Translations under genes and position numbers: made by a program
The notes under the pieces: generated by a model
Database searches by the model: none
Told to the model about the DNA's origin: nothing
The model's input: the letters and a program-made list of their open reading frames with translations, nothing else
Assembly (NCBI RefSeq): GCF_000515415.1
Contig: NZ_KI911783.1
Location: 3,958,392 to 4,022,391 of the forward strand
Direction: 5' to 3'
Length of the DNA stretch: 64,000 bases
From: Bradyrhizobium sp. WSM1417
Lineage (GTDB): Bacteria > Pseudomonadota > Alphaproteobacteria > Rhizobiales > Xanthobacteraceae
In this document: positions 1-10,469 of the stretch, one piece after another
Numbering within the stretch: position 1 is the first letter of the stretch
How the letters are laid out: every line of letters begins with the position of its first letter

Positions 1-1
1 C

Positions 2-817
2 CGTGCGATCCTGCGTCTGTTCGACATCACGGCGGGGCAGGTCATCCTCGACGGCCAGCGTATCGACGACGCCCATCCGAGCACGATGCGCCAGATGCGC
101 CGCCGCGTGCAGGTGGTGTTCCAGGACCCGTTCTCGAGCCTGAATCCGCGCATGCGCGTGCGCGATATCCTGGCCGAGCCGATCCGCAATTTCGGCCTCG
201 CCAAATCCGCGATCGATCTCGAGACCCGCGTGACCGCGCTGATGGACACCGTGCGCCTGCCGCGCGAGGCGCTGAACCGCAGGCCGCACGAATTCTCCGG
301 CGGCCAGCGCCAGCGCATCGGCATCGCGCGGGCGCTCGCCGCCGAGCCTGAGCTGATCGTCTGCGACGAGGCGGTCTCGGCGCTCGACGTCTCGGTCAAG
401 GCCCAGATCGTCAATCTGCTGCAGGATCTGCAGCGCGAGTTCGGCCTGGCGCTGCTGTTCATCAGCCACGACCTCGCGATCGTCGAGCACATGACCCACC
501 GCGTCGCGGTGATGTATCTCGGCAAGATCGTCGAGGTGGCGCCACGCTACGAGATCTTCGCCGCGCCAAAGCATCCTTACACCAAGGCGCTGCTCTCGGC
601 GGTGCCGCTGCCCGAACCGGGGGCCCAGCGCAATCCGATCATCCTCAAGGGCGACGTGCCGAGCCCGATCAACCCACCGAGCGGGTGTCGCTTCCACACC
701 CGTTGCCCATACGTGTTCGATCGCTGCCGGACCGAAGAGCCGACATTGCGCGCGGCTGGACCCGAGCAGTGGGTGGCCTGTCATCTCGAAGATAGTGCAG
801 CGGTGGCGAGCGGCTAG
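2..817 (+). CDS. Oligopeptide/dipeptide ABC transporter ATP-binding protein (OppF/DppF type), 5' end outside window
   Basis: The open frame runs from the window edge (first full codon at base 2) to TAG at 815-817, giving 271 visible residues. The Walker A region lies upstream of the window. Visible landmarks are the Q-loop VVFQDPFSSLNPRM, the ABC signature FSGGQRQRIGIARAL, Walker B LIVCDEAVSALD and the switch-histidine stretch LLFISHDLA. The C-terminal oligopeptide extension is also present, with HPYTKALLSAVPLPEP and the Cys-containing GCRFHTRCPY. Proteins of this family hydrolyse ATP at the cytoplasmic face to drive peptide or small-molecule import. The missing permease and binding-protein genes are presumably to the left. 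The substrate cannot be read from this part. Confidence 0.93.
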   Translation, partial: RAILRLFDITAGQVILDGQRIDDAHPSTMRQMRRRVQVVFQDPFSSLNPRMRVRDILAEPIRNFGLAKSAIDLETRVTALMDTVRLPREALNRRPHEFSGGQRQRIGIARALAAEPELIVCDEAVSALDVSVKAQIVNLLQDLQREFGLALLFISHDLAIVEHMTHRVAVMYLGKIVEVAPRYEIFAAPKHPYTKALLSAVPLPEPGAQRNPIILKGDVPSPINPPSGCRFHTRCPYVFDRCRTEEPTLRAAGPEQWVACHLEDSAAVASG

Positions 818-996
818 CCGTGGACCGGCGGCGAAGCTCTGGATCGAGGCGCTGGGGCGACTGTTGGGCTAGGATGGCACTCTGCTCCTGTTTTGCCCGA
901 CGAGTCAAAGACGTTTGCGACGAAAAATTCATGTGTAAAAACAACGGCGTTCTACTGTGCATGGGGTTGTTTTCGCGTTTTTTGTTTTAGCCGCCT
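818..996. other. Short convergent intergenic region with a fragment of a repeat core
   Basis: This gap separates two convergent genes and I see no gene in it. Bases 889-906 match, in inverse orientation and at 17 of 18 positions, the core of the structured element at 31646-31663. The right half is AT-richer than its surroundings. Confidence 0.4.
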
Positions 997-1284
997 TCAT
1001 CCTTGGCGGCGCAGGAAGCCCGTGATCGTGACCTTTTCCCAGATGTCGGCCGCCGCAAACGGATCGGCTTGATTGAACGCCTCGACGTCGCCACGGCCCG
1101 CTGCCTCGATCAGGAACAGGCTGCCGATCATCGTTTGACCATCGTCGGAGACCAACGGCCCGGACATCACGATCTTGACGCCGAAGCGCGAGGTGTCGCT
1201 CAGGAAAGCCTTGTGGGCTTCGTAATGGGCGAGCCGGGTCGGTAGCGCGCCGGCGCGGTCGAGGGCGTGAATGGCAAACAGCAT
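997..1284 (-). CDS. YciI-like (YCII domain) protein
   Basis: This 95-residue protein has the compact ferredoxin-like layout of YCII-domain proteins: an N-terminal strand MLFAIHALD, the segment SGPLVSDDGQTMIGSLFLIEA, and the conserved ADPFAAADIWEKVTI near the end. The ATG at 1284 follows a CGGAGA ribosome binding site. It is the last gene of the minus-strand hydroxyquinol operon, 80 bases after the binding-protein gene. One member of the family, TftG, dechlorinates chlorohydroxyquinol, so a role in handling hydroxyquinol-like quinones is an attractive guess. No function is proven for most family members. Confidence 0.8.
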   Translation of the reverse strand: MLFAIHALDRAGALPTRLAHYEAHKAFLSDTSRFGVKIVMSGPLVSDDGQTMIGSLFLIEAAGRGDVEAFNQADPFAAADIWEKVTITGFLRRQG

Positions 1285-1364
1285 GATGGTCTCCGTTTAT
1301 GTCTCGTTTTCTTGGGACGGCCGCGGCTGCGGCCGTCCGAGCTTGTCGTGATGACTGCGCTGGG

Positions 1365-2339
1365 TTACTTGCCGCCGAGCTTGCTGGCTTCCTCGAAAGT
1401 CGGGCAGCTCCGTTGCTCCAGCGGCACGTCGAACGGCTGGTAATTGTCCTTGGTGATGACGGTTGGCTTCAGCACGATCTCGGCGATGACGGGCTGGTTG
1501 CGCAAGGAGCGGATCGCCATCATGGTGCCAAGGCAGCCCTGGAAAAATCCGTTGTAGTCGCCGCTCGCGAGCAGCTTGCCGGACTTGATCGCGTCGATCG
1601 CTTCCTTGGTGCCGTTGATGCCGATCACCTGCGCCTTGCGGTTGGCGCCGTCGAGCGCCTCGATCGCGCCGACGGCCATGGCGTCGTTGGCCGCGAGCAC
1701 GCCGTCGATCTGCGCGTTCGACTGCATCAGATTCTCCATCACCTGGAGCGCCTGGAGCCGCTGGTAATTGCCGGGCTGCGAGGCCAGCAGTTTCGCACCG
1801 GCATTTTCCTTCAGCGCGTCGTTGAAGCCGCGGACGCGGTCGACATTGGTCAGCGAGCCCTTGACCCCCTCGATGATGACGATGTTGCCCTTGCCGCCCA
1901 ACGTCTTGAGCAGGAAGCGCGCGGTCTCGAGCCCGAGGCTGTAATCGTCCGCGCCGACGAAGGACAGGAACTTGCCGCCGGCCGAGCGGTCGGTGATGTT
2001 GACGACGGGGATCTTGGCTTCGTTGATCTTCTCGACACCCGGCACCATCGCCTTGTAGTCGACCGGCGTGAAGACGATGGCGCTCGGCTTCTTCACCACG
2101 ACGTCCTCGATCTGGCTGAGCTGCTCGGGAATGCTGTCGGGCTTGGTCGGGATGTACTGCAGCGTCTTCGCGTTTAGCGTCTTGGCCATGTTGTCGGCGC
2201 CGACCCGCACCGTCTGGAAGAACGGATTGGTCTGGTTCTTGGTGAAGACGGCGATGGTCTCGCCGTCGGCGCGCGCTTGCGTGGTGAGCGCGGCCGCCAT
2301 CAGCAGCGGCAGCGCCAAATAACCCAGTGTCTGTTTCAT
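1365..2339 (-). CDS. Sugar-type ABC transporter periplasmic binding protein (RbsB-like)
   Basis: The 324-residue protein starts with a signal peptide (positive MKQTLGY, hydrophobic core, likely cleavage after QARA near residue 24). A type I periplasmic binding fold of the ribose/galactose family follows, with GVLAANDAMAVGAIEAL and VIGINGTKEAIDAIKSG as typical hinge and C-lobe motifs. It should capture substrate in the periplasm for the two permeases and the double ATPase encoded just upstream in the same operon. The ribose-type fold does not force a sugar substrate. The operon context suggests an aromatic, polyol or glycoside, but nothing here identifies it. Confidence 0.93.
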   Translation of the reverse strand: MKQTLGYLALPLLMAAALTTQARADGETIAVFTKNQTNPFFQTVRVGADNMAKTLNAKTLQYIPTKPDSIPEQLSQIEDVVVKKPSAIVFTPVDYKAMVPGVEKINEAKIPVVNITDRSAGGKFLSFVGADDYSLGLETARFLLKTLGGKGNIVIIEGVKGSLTNVDRVRGFNDALKENAGAKLLASQPGNYQRLQALQVMENLMQSNAQIDGVLAANDAMAVGAIEALDGANRKAQVIGINGTKEAIDAIKSGKLLASGDYNGFFQGCLGTMMAIRSLRNQPVIAEIVLKPTVITKDNYQPFDVPLEQRSCPTFEEASKLGGK

Positions 2340-2381
2340 GTTGCCTCCATCCCTCGTTTTGCTTGTTGGTCGTTCAAGAAC

Positions 2382-3359
2382 TCATTGCGCGCGGCGACGG
2401 GTCTTCATGTCGAGCCAGACCGCGAGAATGACGATGATGCCGGTGACCAGCGGCTGCCAGTTGGCGCTGACCGACAAGAGGTTCATGCCGTTCAGCACCA
2501 GCGTCAGGATCAGTGCGCCGATGAAGGTGCCGAACACTGTGCCGACGCCGCCGAACAGCGAGGTGCCGCCGATCAGCACGGCGGCGATGGCGGGCAGCGT
2601 CAGGCTTTCGCCGATATCGGCCTCGGCCGAATTGAGCCGCGACAGGAAGATGATTGAGGCGAGCCCGGCCATGGTGCCTGAGACGGCGTAGACCAGCAGC
2701 AGGCGGCGCGCCACCGGAATGCCGGAGAGCCGTGCCGCGACCGGATTGGCGCCGATCGCATAGATCTCCTGGCCCCAGATCGTGCGCTGGGCAAACAGCG
2801 TTCCAATCCCGAGAAACACCAGCAGCAGATAGACCGGGATCGGCAGGCCGAACAGATAGCCGCTGCCGATCTGGCGGAAGCCGGCCGGAAAGCCGTGAAG
2901 GGTTTCGCCCGCCATGTACCAATAGGTGAGGCCGTTCAGCACCCAGAGCATGCCATAGGTGGCGATGAAGGAGGGGATGCGCAGCGCAGTGACCATCACG
3001 CCGTTGAGGAGGCCAACGATGCCGCCGCAGGCAAGCCCGGTGAAGATGCCGAGCGCCGGCGAGCCGGTCTTGTGGATCACGGTTCCGGCGATGCAGGCGG
3101 ACAGGGCGACATTGGCGCCAACGGAGAGATCGAGGCCCGCGGTCAGCACCACCAGCGTCAGGCCCGACGCGATGAAGAAGGTCAGGCTCGCCTGCCTGAG
3201 CACATTGAGGATATTGCCGAGGCTCAGGAAGGAATCGCTGAGCACGGCGAGCACCGCGCAGATCAGCAGCGCCGCGAGCAGGCGATAGAATACCTGGATC
3301 GCGTCCTGTGACAGGAACGAGCGCGGCGGCGCGATAGCGTCTTTGCTGATGTCGGTCAT
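2382..3359 (-). CDS. Ribose-type ABC transporter permease (RbsC-like), second of pair
   Basis: This is a 325-residue, very hydrophobic inner-membrane protein of the BPD_transp_2 family with 8-10 predicted spans. It carries the signature GLDLSVGANVALSACIAGTV near residues 69-90 and IGGTSLFGGVGTVFGTFIGA near residue 265, both typical of RbsC/XylH/AraH permeases. Its start codon overlaps the stop of the upstream permease by 4 bases, indicating translational coupling. It should pair with the 3356-4306 product to form the channel for the importer. The regulatory N-terminus is short and unremarkable. Confidence 0.93.
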   Translation of the reverse strand: MTDISKDAIAPPRSFLSQDAIQVFYRLLAALLICAVLAVLSDSFLSLGNILNVLRQASLTFFIASGLTLVVLTAGLDLSVGANVALSACIAGTVIHKTGSPALGIFTGLACGGIVGLLNGVMVTALRIPSFIATYGMLWVLNGLTYWYMAGETLHGFPAGFRQIGSGYLFGLPIPVYLLLVFLGIGTLFAQRTIWGQEIYAIGANPVAARLSGIPVARRLLLVYAVSGTMAGLASIIFLSRLNSAEADIGESLTLPAIAAVLIGGTSLFGGVGTVFGTFIGALILTLVLNGMNLLSVSANWQPLVTGIIVILAVWLDMKTRRRAQ

Positions 3360-4298
3360 GCGCGGCTCCGCAGGCCGTCAAGGAAGAGGGCAACGATGAC
3401 GAGGACGCCGACGCTTGCGACCTGGACCGAGGACGGCAGCGAGATCAGGTTCAGTCCGTTGCGCAGCACGCCGACCGAGAGCACGCCGAGCAGCGTGCCG
3501 AGCAGCCAGCCATTGCCGCGCTCGAACGACGTGCCGCCGACGGCGACAGCCGCGATCGCATCGAATTCGAGACCGAGGCCCGCGGTTGGATGCCCGGAAT
3601 TCATCCGCGCCGTCATCAGCAGGCCGGCGATGCCGGCCATGGCGCCGCCGATCGCATAGACCGCGATCAGGAGCCGGTTGGGTGACAGGCCGGCGTAGCG
3701 CAGCGCCTCGCGGTTGCCGCCGAGCGCGAAGATATAGGTGCCGAAGCGGGTGTGATAGAGAAGGGCGTGAAAGGCCGCATAGGTCACCAGCGCCATCACG
3801 ATCGGCACGGGCACGCCGAGCAGTGTCGCCGAATAGATGTCGCGCACGCTGTGGGGGATGCCGACCACGCTCTGACCGTCGCTGACGATCAGCGACAGGC
3901 CTTGTGCCATGCCGAGCGTGCCCAAGGTCGCAACGAAGGGCGGGATGCCCACGATGGCAACCAGCCAGCCGTTGGCGAAGCCGAAGGCCGCGCCGACGAG
4001 GAGCCCGGCACCTAAGCCCAGCAACATCGAGTGAGTCGCAAGTGAGACGATGGCGACGCAGAGCGAGGTCAGCGTCAGCACCGCGCCCATCGACAGGTCC
4101 AGCCCCTCCGTCATGATGATCAAGGTCATCGGCAGCGCGAGCATGGTCAGGATCGTCGACTGCACCAGCACGTTGGAGAGGTTGGCGACCGATAGAAAAC
4201 CGGGCGCGATCGTGCTGAACAGCGCGATCAGAAGCACCAGCACGATCGCAACCCCGGGAATCCGTTGCAGCGGATTCGGTTGTGAAACGACCGCGGCC

Positions 4299-4306
<8 letters not shown>
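3356..4306 (-). CDS. Ribose-type ABC transporter permease (RbsC-like), first of pair
   Basis: The 316-residue inner-membrane permease belongs to the same family as its neighbour. Motifs include MTEGLDLSMGAVLTLTSLCV near residue 65, VGIPPFVATLGTLGMAQGLS, and AVAVGGTSFERGNGWLLG towards the C-terminus. Its start overlaps the ATPase stop by 8 bases and its stop overlaps the next permease start by 4 bases. Two different permeases point to a heterodimeric channel, as in some xylose- or inositol-type systems, rather than the RbsC homodimer. Confidence 0.93.
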
Positions 4307-5821
<1,515 letters not shown>

Positions 5822-5825
<4 letters not shown>

Positions 5826-7216
5826 GCGCGCGCTCCGCTTGCAAAGATCTTTCCCGGGTTCATCAGTCCGTCAGGGTCGAGCGCGGATTTGATCGACCGC
5901 ATCACATCGACGGCCTCGCCGAGCTCGTCGGTGAGATAGTCGATCTTGCCGAGACCGATGCCGTGCTCGCCGCTGCAGGTGCCGTCCATGGCAATGGCGC
6001 GGGCGACCATGCGGGCCTGGAGCGCGTTGGCGCTTTCGGTCTCCTCCGGCCTGGCGGGATCGATCAGGATCAGCATGTGGAAATTGCCGTCGCCGACATG
6101 GCCGACGATCGGCGCCGTAAAACCATGCGCGTCCGCGTCGCGCCGCGTTTCGGTGAGGCATTCCGCCAGCCGCGAGATCGGCACGCAGACATCGGTGATC
6201 ACGGCGCGCGCGCCGGGGCGCAGGCCCAGGCCCGCATAGAGCGTGTTGTCGCGGGCGTGCCAGAGCCGGCTGCGGTCTTCCGGCGCCTTAGCCCAGGCAA
6301 AGCTGTGGCCACCATGATCGGCGGCGATAGCCTGTGCGGCTTCGGCCTGCTCGGCGACGGAGCTCCCGGAACCATGGAATTCGAAGAACAGGGTCGGGGC
6401 TTCGCGATAGCCTAGCTTCGCATAGGCGTTGATGCCGCGCATCATGACGTCGTCGAGCAGCTCGATGCGCGCGATGGGGATCGCGGACTGGATCACGGAG
6501 ATCGCGGTGTCGACGGCGTTGTGCAGGGTATCGAAACTGCAGACCGCGGCCGAGATCGCCTGCGGCACGGGATGCACCTTCAGCGTGATCTCAGTGATGA
6601 CACCGAGCGTGCCCTCGGCGCCCACGAACATGCGGGTCAGGTCGTAACCGGCGGCTGACTTGCGTGCGCGCCGGGCGGTCCGGATCACGCGGCCGTCGGC
6701 CAGCACAACCTCCAGCGCCATGACATTGTCCTTCATGGTGCCGTAGCGCACCGCCATGGTGCCGGAAGCACGCGTGGAGGTCATGCCGCCGATCGAGGCG
6801 TCGGCGCCCGGATCGATCGGAAAGAAAAGCCCGGTGCCGCGCAGCTCTGCATTGAGCCGCTTCCGCGTGATGCCGGGTTGCACGACGACATCCATGTCGC
6901 TCTCGTGCACCGTCAGCACCTTGTTCATGCGGGCGAAGTCGAAGCAGACGCCGCCCGCGACTGCGGCCGCATTGCCTTCGAGCGAGGTCCCGGCGCCGAA
7001 CGGCACGATGGGCATGTTTGCGCCCGCGCACAGCTTGACGATCTCCGCGACCTCCTGCGTGGTTTCAGGGAAGACGACGATGTCGGGCGGCAGGCTCCGA
7101 TAGTGCGACTCGCTCTGCCCATGCTGATCGAGCACGCCACGCGCGACGCTCGCGCGCGGGCCGATCATGCCGGTGAGGCGATCGGCCAATATGCTCGTGC
7201 TGGCCCGCGGTCCCAT
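5822..7216 (-). CDS. FAD-linked 2-hydroxyacid oxidase/dehydrogenase (GlcD-like)
   Basis: The 464-residue flavoprotein has an N-terminal FAD_binding_4 domain with the FAD pyrophosphate loop PFGAGTSLEGNAAAVAGG around residue 75. A C-terminal FAD-oxidase domain ends in CSGEHGIGLGK, the family's active-site segment. Members oxidise D-2-hydroxyacids (glycolate, D-lactate, D-2-hydroxyglutarate, D-mandelate) to 2-oxoacids. A good ribosome binding site (GGGAGC) precedes the ATG. Lying between the dioxygenase and transporter genes, it may oxidise an aryl 2-hydroxyacid to feed the benzoylformate-decarboxylase-like enzyme at 18096. That link is my inference, and the substrate is open. Confidence 0.88.
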
Positions 7217-7271
7217 CCTTGCTCCCTGTCTGCCTTTTTGTCGGACTCTTGTCTGGTCCGCGGTGTTCAGC

Positions 7272-8156
7272 TTATGCGGCTCTCGCGCTGCTCGCGACCT
7301 GCTTCAAGCCGAAATCATAGTTGAGATGAAAATACTCGTTGTCCACCATGCGACCATCCGGCGCACGCCCAGGCGGGCACCGCACAAATTCGCGGATCAG
7401 GCTGTCCTTGACGCCGAACACCACGTCGGAGTCGAGATACTGGTCGCCGGCCACGAACACATGGGTCACGAGTTGCTCGAAGCCGGGCGCCGAGATCATG
7501 AAATGCACGTGCGCCGGGCGCCAGGGATGGCGGCCCTGGGCCGCCAGCATGTCGCCGACCGTGCCGTCATGCGGGATCGGATAGGCAGCCGGCCTGATCG
7601 ACCAGAAATTGAAGCGACCGTTCTGGTCGGTGTGGAAGCGCGCCCGCATCGCGAGGTCGCCGATCTTGTCGAGCTGCTGCACGTCGTAATAACCGTCATC
7701 GTCGGAATGCCAGACGTCCACGACGGCGCCGGCAAGCGGCCGTCCGTCGACGGTCGATACCGAGCCGGTGACGAGCATCGGATCGCCTTCCATCGGGCCG
7801 GAGATGTCAGCGCCGTTGTCTTTCTCGGGCGACGCCTGCACGAAGAACGGACCGAGCACCGTGGTTTCGGTCGCGCCTTCCGGCACCGGATGGTTGATCG
7901 CGTCGACCAGCATGGAGACGCCGAGCGCGTCGGACAGCAGGATGAACTCCTGGCGCTTGTCGTCGCACATGTGGCCGGTGCGGGTCAGGAAGTCGATGCC
8001 GTATTCCCATTCCTTCTGGGTCGGTCGCACCTCGCGGACGAAGGCATGAAGGTGGCGCACCAGCGCTTCGCTGACCTGCTTGATCCGCGGGTCGGTTGCG
8101 CCCGCGATCCGCTCCAGCACCGCGTCCGTGATCGTGTTTTCGTTGAAATTGCGCAT
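7272..8156 (-). CDS. Intradiol ring-cleavage dioxygenase, probably hydroxyquinol 1,2-dioxygenase
   Basis: The 294-residue protein has an N-terminal dioxygenase dimerisation helix domain (residues 1-100) followed by the intradiol catalytic beta-sandwich. Fe(III)-ligand regions are visible: VVDVWHSDDDGYYDV, the YPIPHDG tyrosine segment and HPWRPAHVHFMISAPG with its His ligands. The length and the co-transcribed maleylacetate reductase fit hydroxyquinol (1,2,4-trihydroxybenzene) 1,2-dioxygenase, which makes maleylacetate. Catechol 1,2-dioxygenase is the main alternative, but there is no muconate cycloisomerase nearby and maleylacetate reductase would then be unnecessary. Confidence 0.88.
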   Translation of the reverse strand: MRNFNENTITDAVLERIAGATDPRIKQVSEALVRHLHAFVREVRPTQKEWEYGIDFLTRTGHMCDDKRQEFILLSDALGVSMLVDAINHPVPEGATETTVLGPFFVQASPEKDNGADISGPMEGDPMLVTGSVSTVDGRPLAGAVVDVWHSDDDGYYDVQQLDKIGDLAMRARFHTDQNGRFNFWSIRPAAYPIPHDGTVGDMLAAQGRHPWRPAHVHFMISAPGFEQLVTHVFVAGDQYLDSDVVFGVKDSLIREFVRCPPGRAPDGRMVDNEYFHLNYDFGLKQVASSARAA

Positions 8157-8171
8157 GGGTGCCTCCGTGAA

Positions 8172-9074
8172 TCAGAGTTTCGGTTCGCCAAGCCCGGACA
8201 GCCGTTCCAGATGCTTGACTGTCGCGATGAAGTCGGTGTCGCCGTCACCCTGCGCGACCAGCGAGCCATAGGTCTCGCGCACTTGGGCTGCGAGCTGAAG
8301 CGGCACGCCGACGGCGTGGCCGGCGCCGAGGATCAGGTCGAGATCCTTGGCCATCTGCCTGCAGGAGAAGGTCGAGTCGAAATCGCGGCTGCGCAGCGGC
8401 GCGGTCTTGTATTTCACCATCGGTGAGGCCACCGCGCTGTCGTCGAGAACCTTCAGAATGTCCTGCCAGCCGATGCCGCCTTTGCGCGCCAGCGCCAGGC
8501 TCTCCGCCATCATTGCGGCCGACACCGCGATCATCAAATTGACCGCAAGCTTGGCATATCGCGCTTCCTCGCAGGGCCCGAGATAGGTCTGGGCGCGGGT
8601 GAAGGCGGCGAGCAACGGCTTTGCGTTTTCGTAGGCGTCCTTCGGGCCCGAGACGAAGCAGCTCAGCGCGCCGGTGTGGACGATGCTGGCATTGCCGGAG
8701 ACGGGCGCACGCAGGTAGAGGACACCGCGCGCCTGGGCGGCGGCGTCGACCTCTGCGGACGCCTGGACGCTCACGGTGCTGGTCTCGATCAGGACAGATC
8801 CAGCCGCCATCGCGGCGATGAGGCCGGTGCGGCCGAGCAATGCGCCGCGCAAGGCAGCGTCATCGGGCAAGGACGTGACGATCGCGGCCTTACCGTCCAC
8901 GGCCTCCGCCGGTGAAGCGGCAATCGAAATGCCTTGCGCGCGCGCCTCGTCGAGCCGTGCGGCGCTGCGGTCGAACGCGGTCATGGCGTAACCAGCCTTG
9001 GCGACGAGCACCGACATCGGCAGGCCCATCTTGCCGATCCCGATGAAAGCGATGTTCTTAAGAGCGTCTGTCAT
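8172..9074 (-). CDS. NAD(P)-dependent beta-hydroxyacid dehydrogenase (3-hydroxyisobutyrate dehydrogenase family)
   Basis: I start this gene at the ATG at 9074, giving 300 residues (MTDALKNIAFIGIGKMG), because the in-frame upstream extension is low-complexity and lies inside the amidohydrolase gene. The N-terminal Rossmann motif is GIGKMGLPMSVLVAKAG. The substrate-binding PVSGNASIVHTGALSCFVSG and the catalytic-Lys helix YAKLAVNLMIAVSAAMMAES follow. The family reversibly oxidises beta-hydroxyacids or reduces tartronate-semialdehyde-like substrates. Its role in the operon is unknown. It could process a side-chain fragment released before ring cleavage. Confidence 0.88.
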   Translation of the reverse strand: MTDALKNIAFIGIGKMGLPMSVLVAKAGYAMTAFDRSAARLDEARAQGISIAASPAEAVDGKAAIVTSLPDDAALRGALLGRTGLIAAMAAGSVLIETSTVSVQASAEVDAAAQARGVLYLRAPVSGNASIVHTGALSCFVSGPKDAYENAKPLLAAFTRAQTYLGPCEEARYAKLAVNLMIAVSAAMMAESLALARKGGIGWQDILKVLDDSAVASPMVKYKTAPLRSRDFDSTFSCRQMAKDLDLILGAGHAVGVPLQLAAQVRETYGSLVAQGDGDTDFIATVKHLERLSGLGEPKL

Positions 9075-9094
9075 TGTTGTTGTCCTTGACGCCT

Positions 9095-10465
9095 TCAGGC
9101 GGCGTGTTCCTGTCGCTCGATGTCCTGCACCAGCCGCCGGCCCGATTGCACGAGCAGTTCCTTCTTCGCCTCCAGGCCGTCGGCCAGCAGCCGACCATTC
9201 CGCTTCTTCCACACGCCGCCGATCATCACGGCCTCAATATTCGCAAGGCTGGTCTGCATCACTACGGTGGAGACGGGATCGTGCACAGGTACGAGGTTGA
9301 GATCGTTGGCATCAATGACGACGAGGTCGGCGAGCTTGCCCGGCGTCAGCGAGCCGATCTGGTCCTCGCGGCCGAGCATGCGCGCGCCTTCCGTCGTAAT
9401 CCAGCGCAGCGCCTCGCGGGCGGGGATTGTGGTCGTTGCCGGAATGGCGCCGCTGGCCTTGCGCGACTCCGCGTTGTCGAGAGCTCGCTGCATCGAGAGT
9501 GCAACGCGCGCGGCGGAGAGGAGGTCGCCCGCCAGCACGGATTCCAGATCGATGCCGATCGTCGGCCGCACGCCGCGCTTGAGCAGCCGTCCGGTGATCG
9601 GAAAGCCGTGGCCCTGGATCATCTCGTTCTCCGGCGTCACCGAGAAGGAGACGCCGAGGTCGACCATCCGGTCCAGGAGGTCGTCAGGCAGGTCATTGCC
9701 ATGGACGATGTTGACGCCGGGGCCGACGAGGCCGGCCTCGATCAGCTTCTCCCAGCCACCGGGCGTCTTGGCGGGACCACCGCCCTGATGCATCGATGCG
9801 ATCAGCTTGAGCTCGCGCGCCAGACGGAAATCGTGCATGGCGACGTCGAGCGTCGAATAGTGCGGGCCGAGGATGGCGAGCCCAAGCGTGACGAGGCCGT
9901 CGCGGTCGGCGAGGGGCCCCGCCAGCAGTCGCTCGACCTCGCGGCGTGGATGCGGGATCTCCGAGAAATGCGGCTCGCCTGGTTTCGGCTCGGGCTTGGG
10001 CGAGCCGTGGAAGAAGGCCGCGCGGATGCCGCTCTCGACCAGGCCGCGCACGGCGGCGTCGGTATGAGCGGGCGTCGGATTGTTGTGGCACCAGTCGACC
10101 AGCGTGGTGGTGCCCTGGTTGATCTGGTTCAGCGCGCCCACCAAGGTCGCGATATAAATGTCCTCGGCTCTGAACACCGTAGCGAGCCCGGCATGCATGC
10201 GGCGGAAATATTCCAGCAGCGTCCAGTTGGCGGCATAGCCGCGCAAGCCCGTCTGCCAGGTGTGCATATGGGCGTTGATCAGGCCGGGGATGACGATGCG
10301 CCCGGCACCGTCCACGATCTCGGTCTCGGTCGCGCCGCCGAGATCGATCGATGGACGCAAATCAACGATGCGGCTGCCCTCGATCAGCACGTCGCCGCTA
10401 GGTAAATCACCGATCGCGTCATCCATGCTGATGATGACAGCGGACTTGATGAGCGTGCGCCGCAT
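9095..10465 (-). CDS. Metal-dependent amidohydrolase (AtzA/TrzN/SsnA-like, amidohydrolase_1)
   Basis: The 456-residue enzyme has the composite N- and C-terminal beta-sandwich around a TIM barrel. The barrel begins with the metal motif INAHMHTWQTGL near residue 65. Later ligand regions are IASMHQGG, NIVHGNDLPDDLL and the metal/catalytic Asp in TIGIDLESVLAG. The C-terminal GSLTPGKLADLVVID is typical. Relatives deaminate or dechlorinate heterocycles such as triazines, guanine and cytosine analogues. It sits 4 bases after the maleylacetate reductase stop, so it belongs to the operon, although hydrolytic deamination is not an obvious step in hydroxyquinol catabolism. Confidence 0.88.
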   Translation of the reverse strand: MRRTLIKSAVIISMDDAIGDLPSGDVLIEGSRIVDLRPSIDLGGATETEIVDGAGRIVIPGLINAHMHTWQTGLRGYAANWTLLEYFRRMHAGLATVFRAEDIYIATLVGALNQINQGTTTLVDWCHNNPTPAHTDAAVRGLVESGIRAAFFHGSPKPEPKPGEPHFSEIPHPRREVERLLAGPLADRDGLVTLGLAILGPHYSTLDVAMHDFRLARELKLIASMHQGGGPAKTPGGWEKLIEAGLVGPGVNIVHGNDLPDDLLDRMVDLGVSFSVTPENEMIQGHGFPITGRLLKRGVRPTIGIDLESVLAGDLLSAARVALSMQRALDNAESRKASGAIPATTTIPAREALRWITTEGARMLGREDQIGSLTPGKLADLVVIDANDLNLVPVHDPVSTVVMQTSLANIEAVMIGGVWKKRNGRLLADGLEAKKELLVQSGRRLVQDIERQEHAA

Positions 10466-10469
10466 CGAA

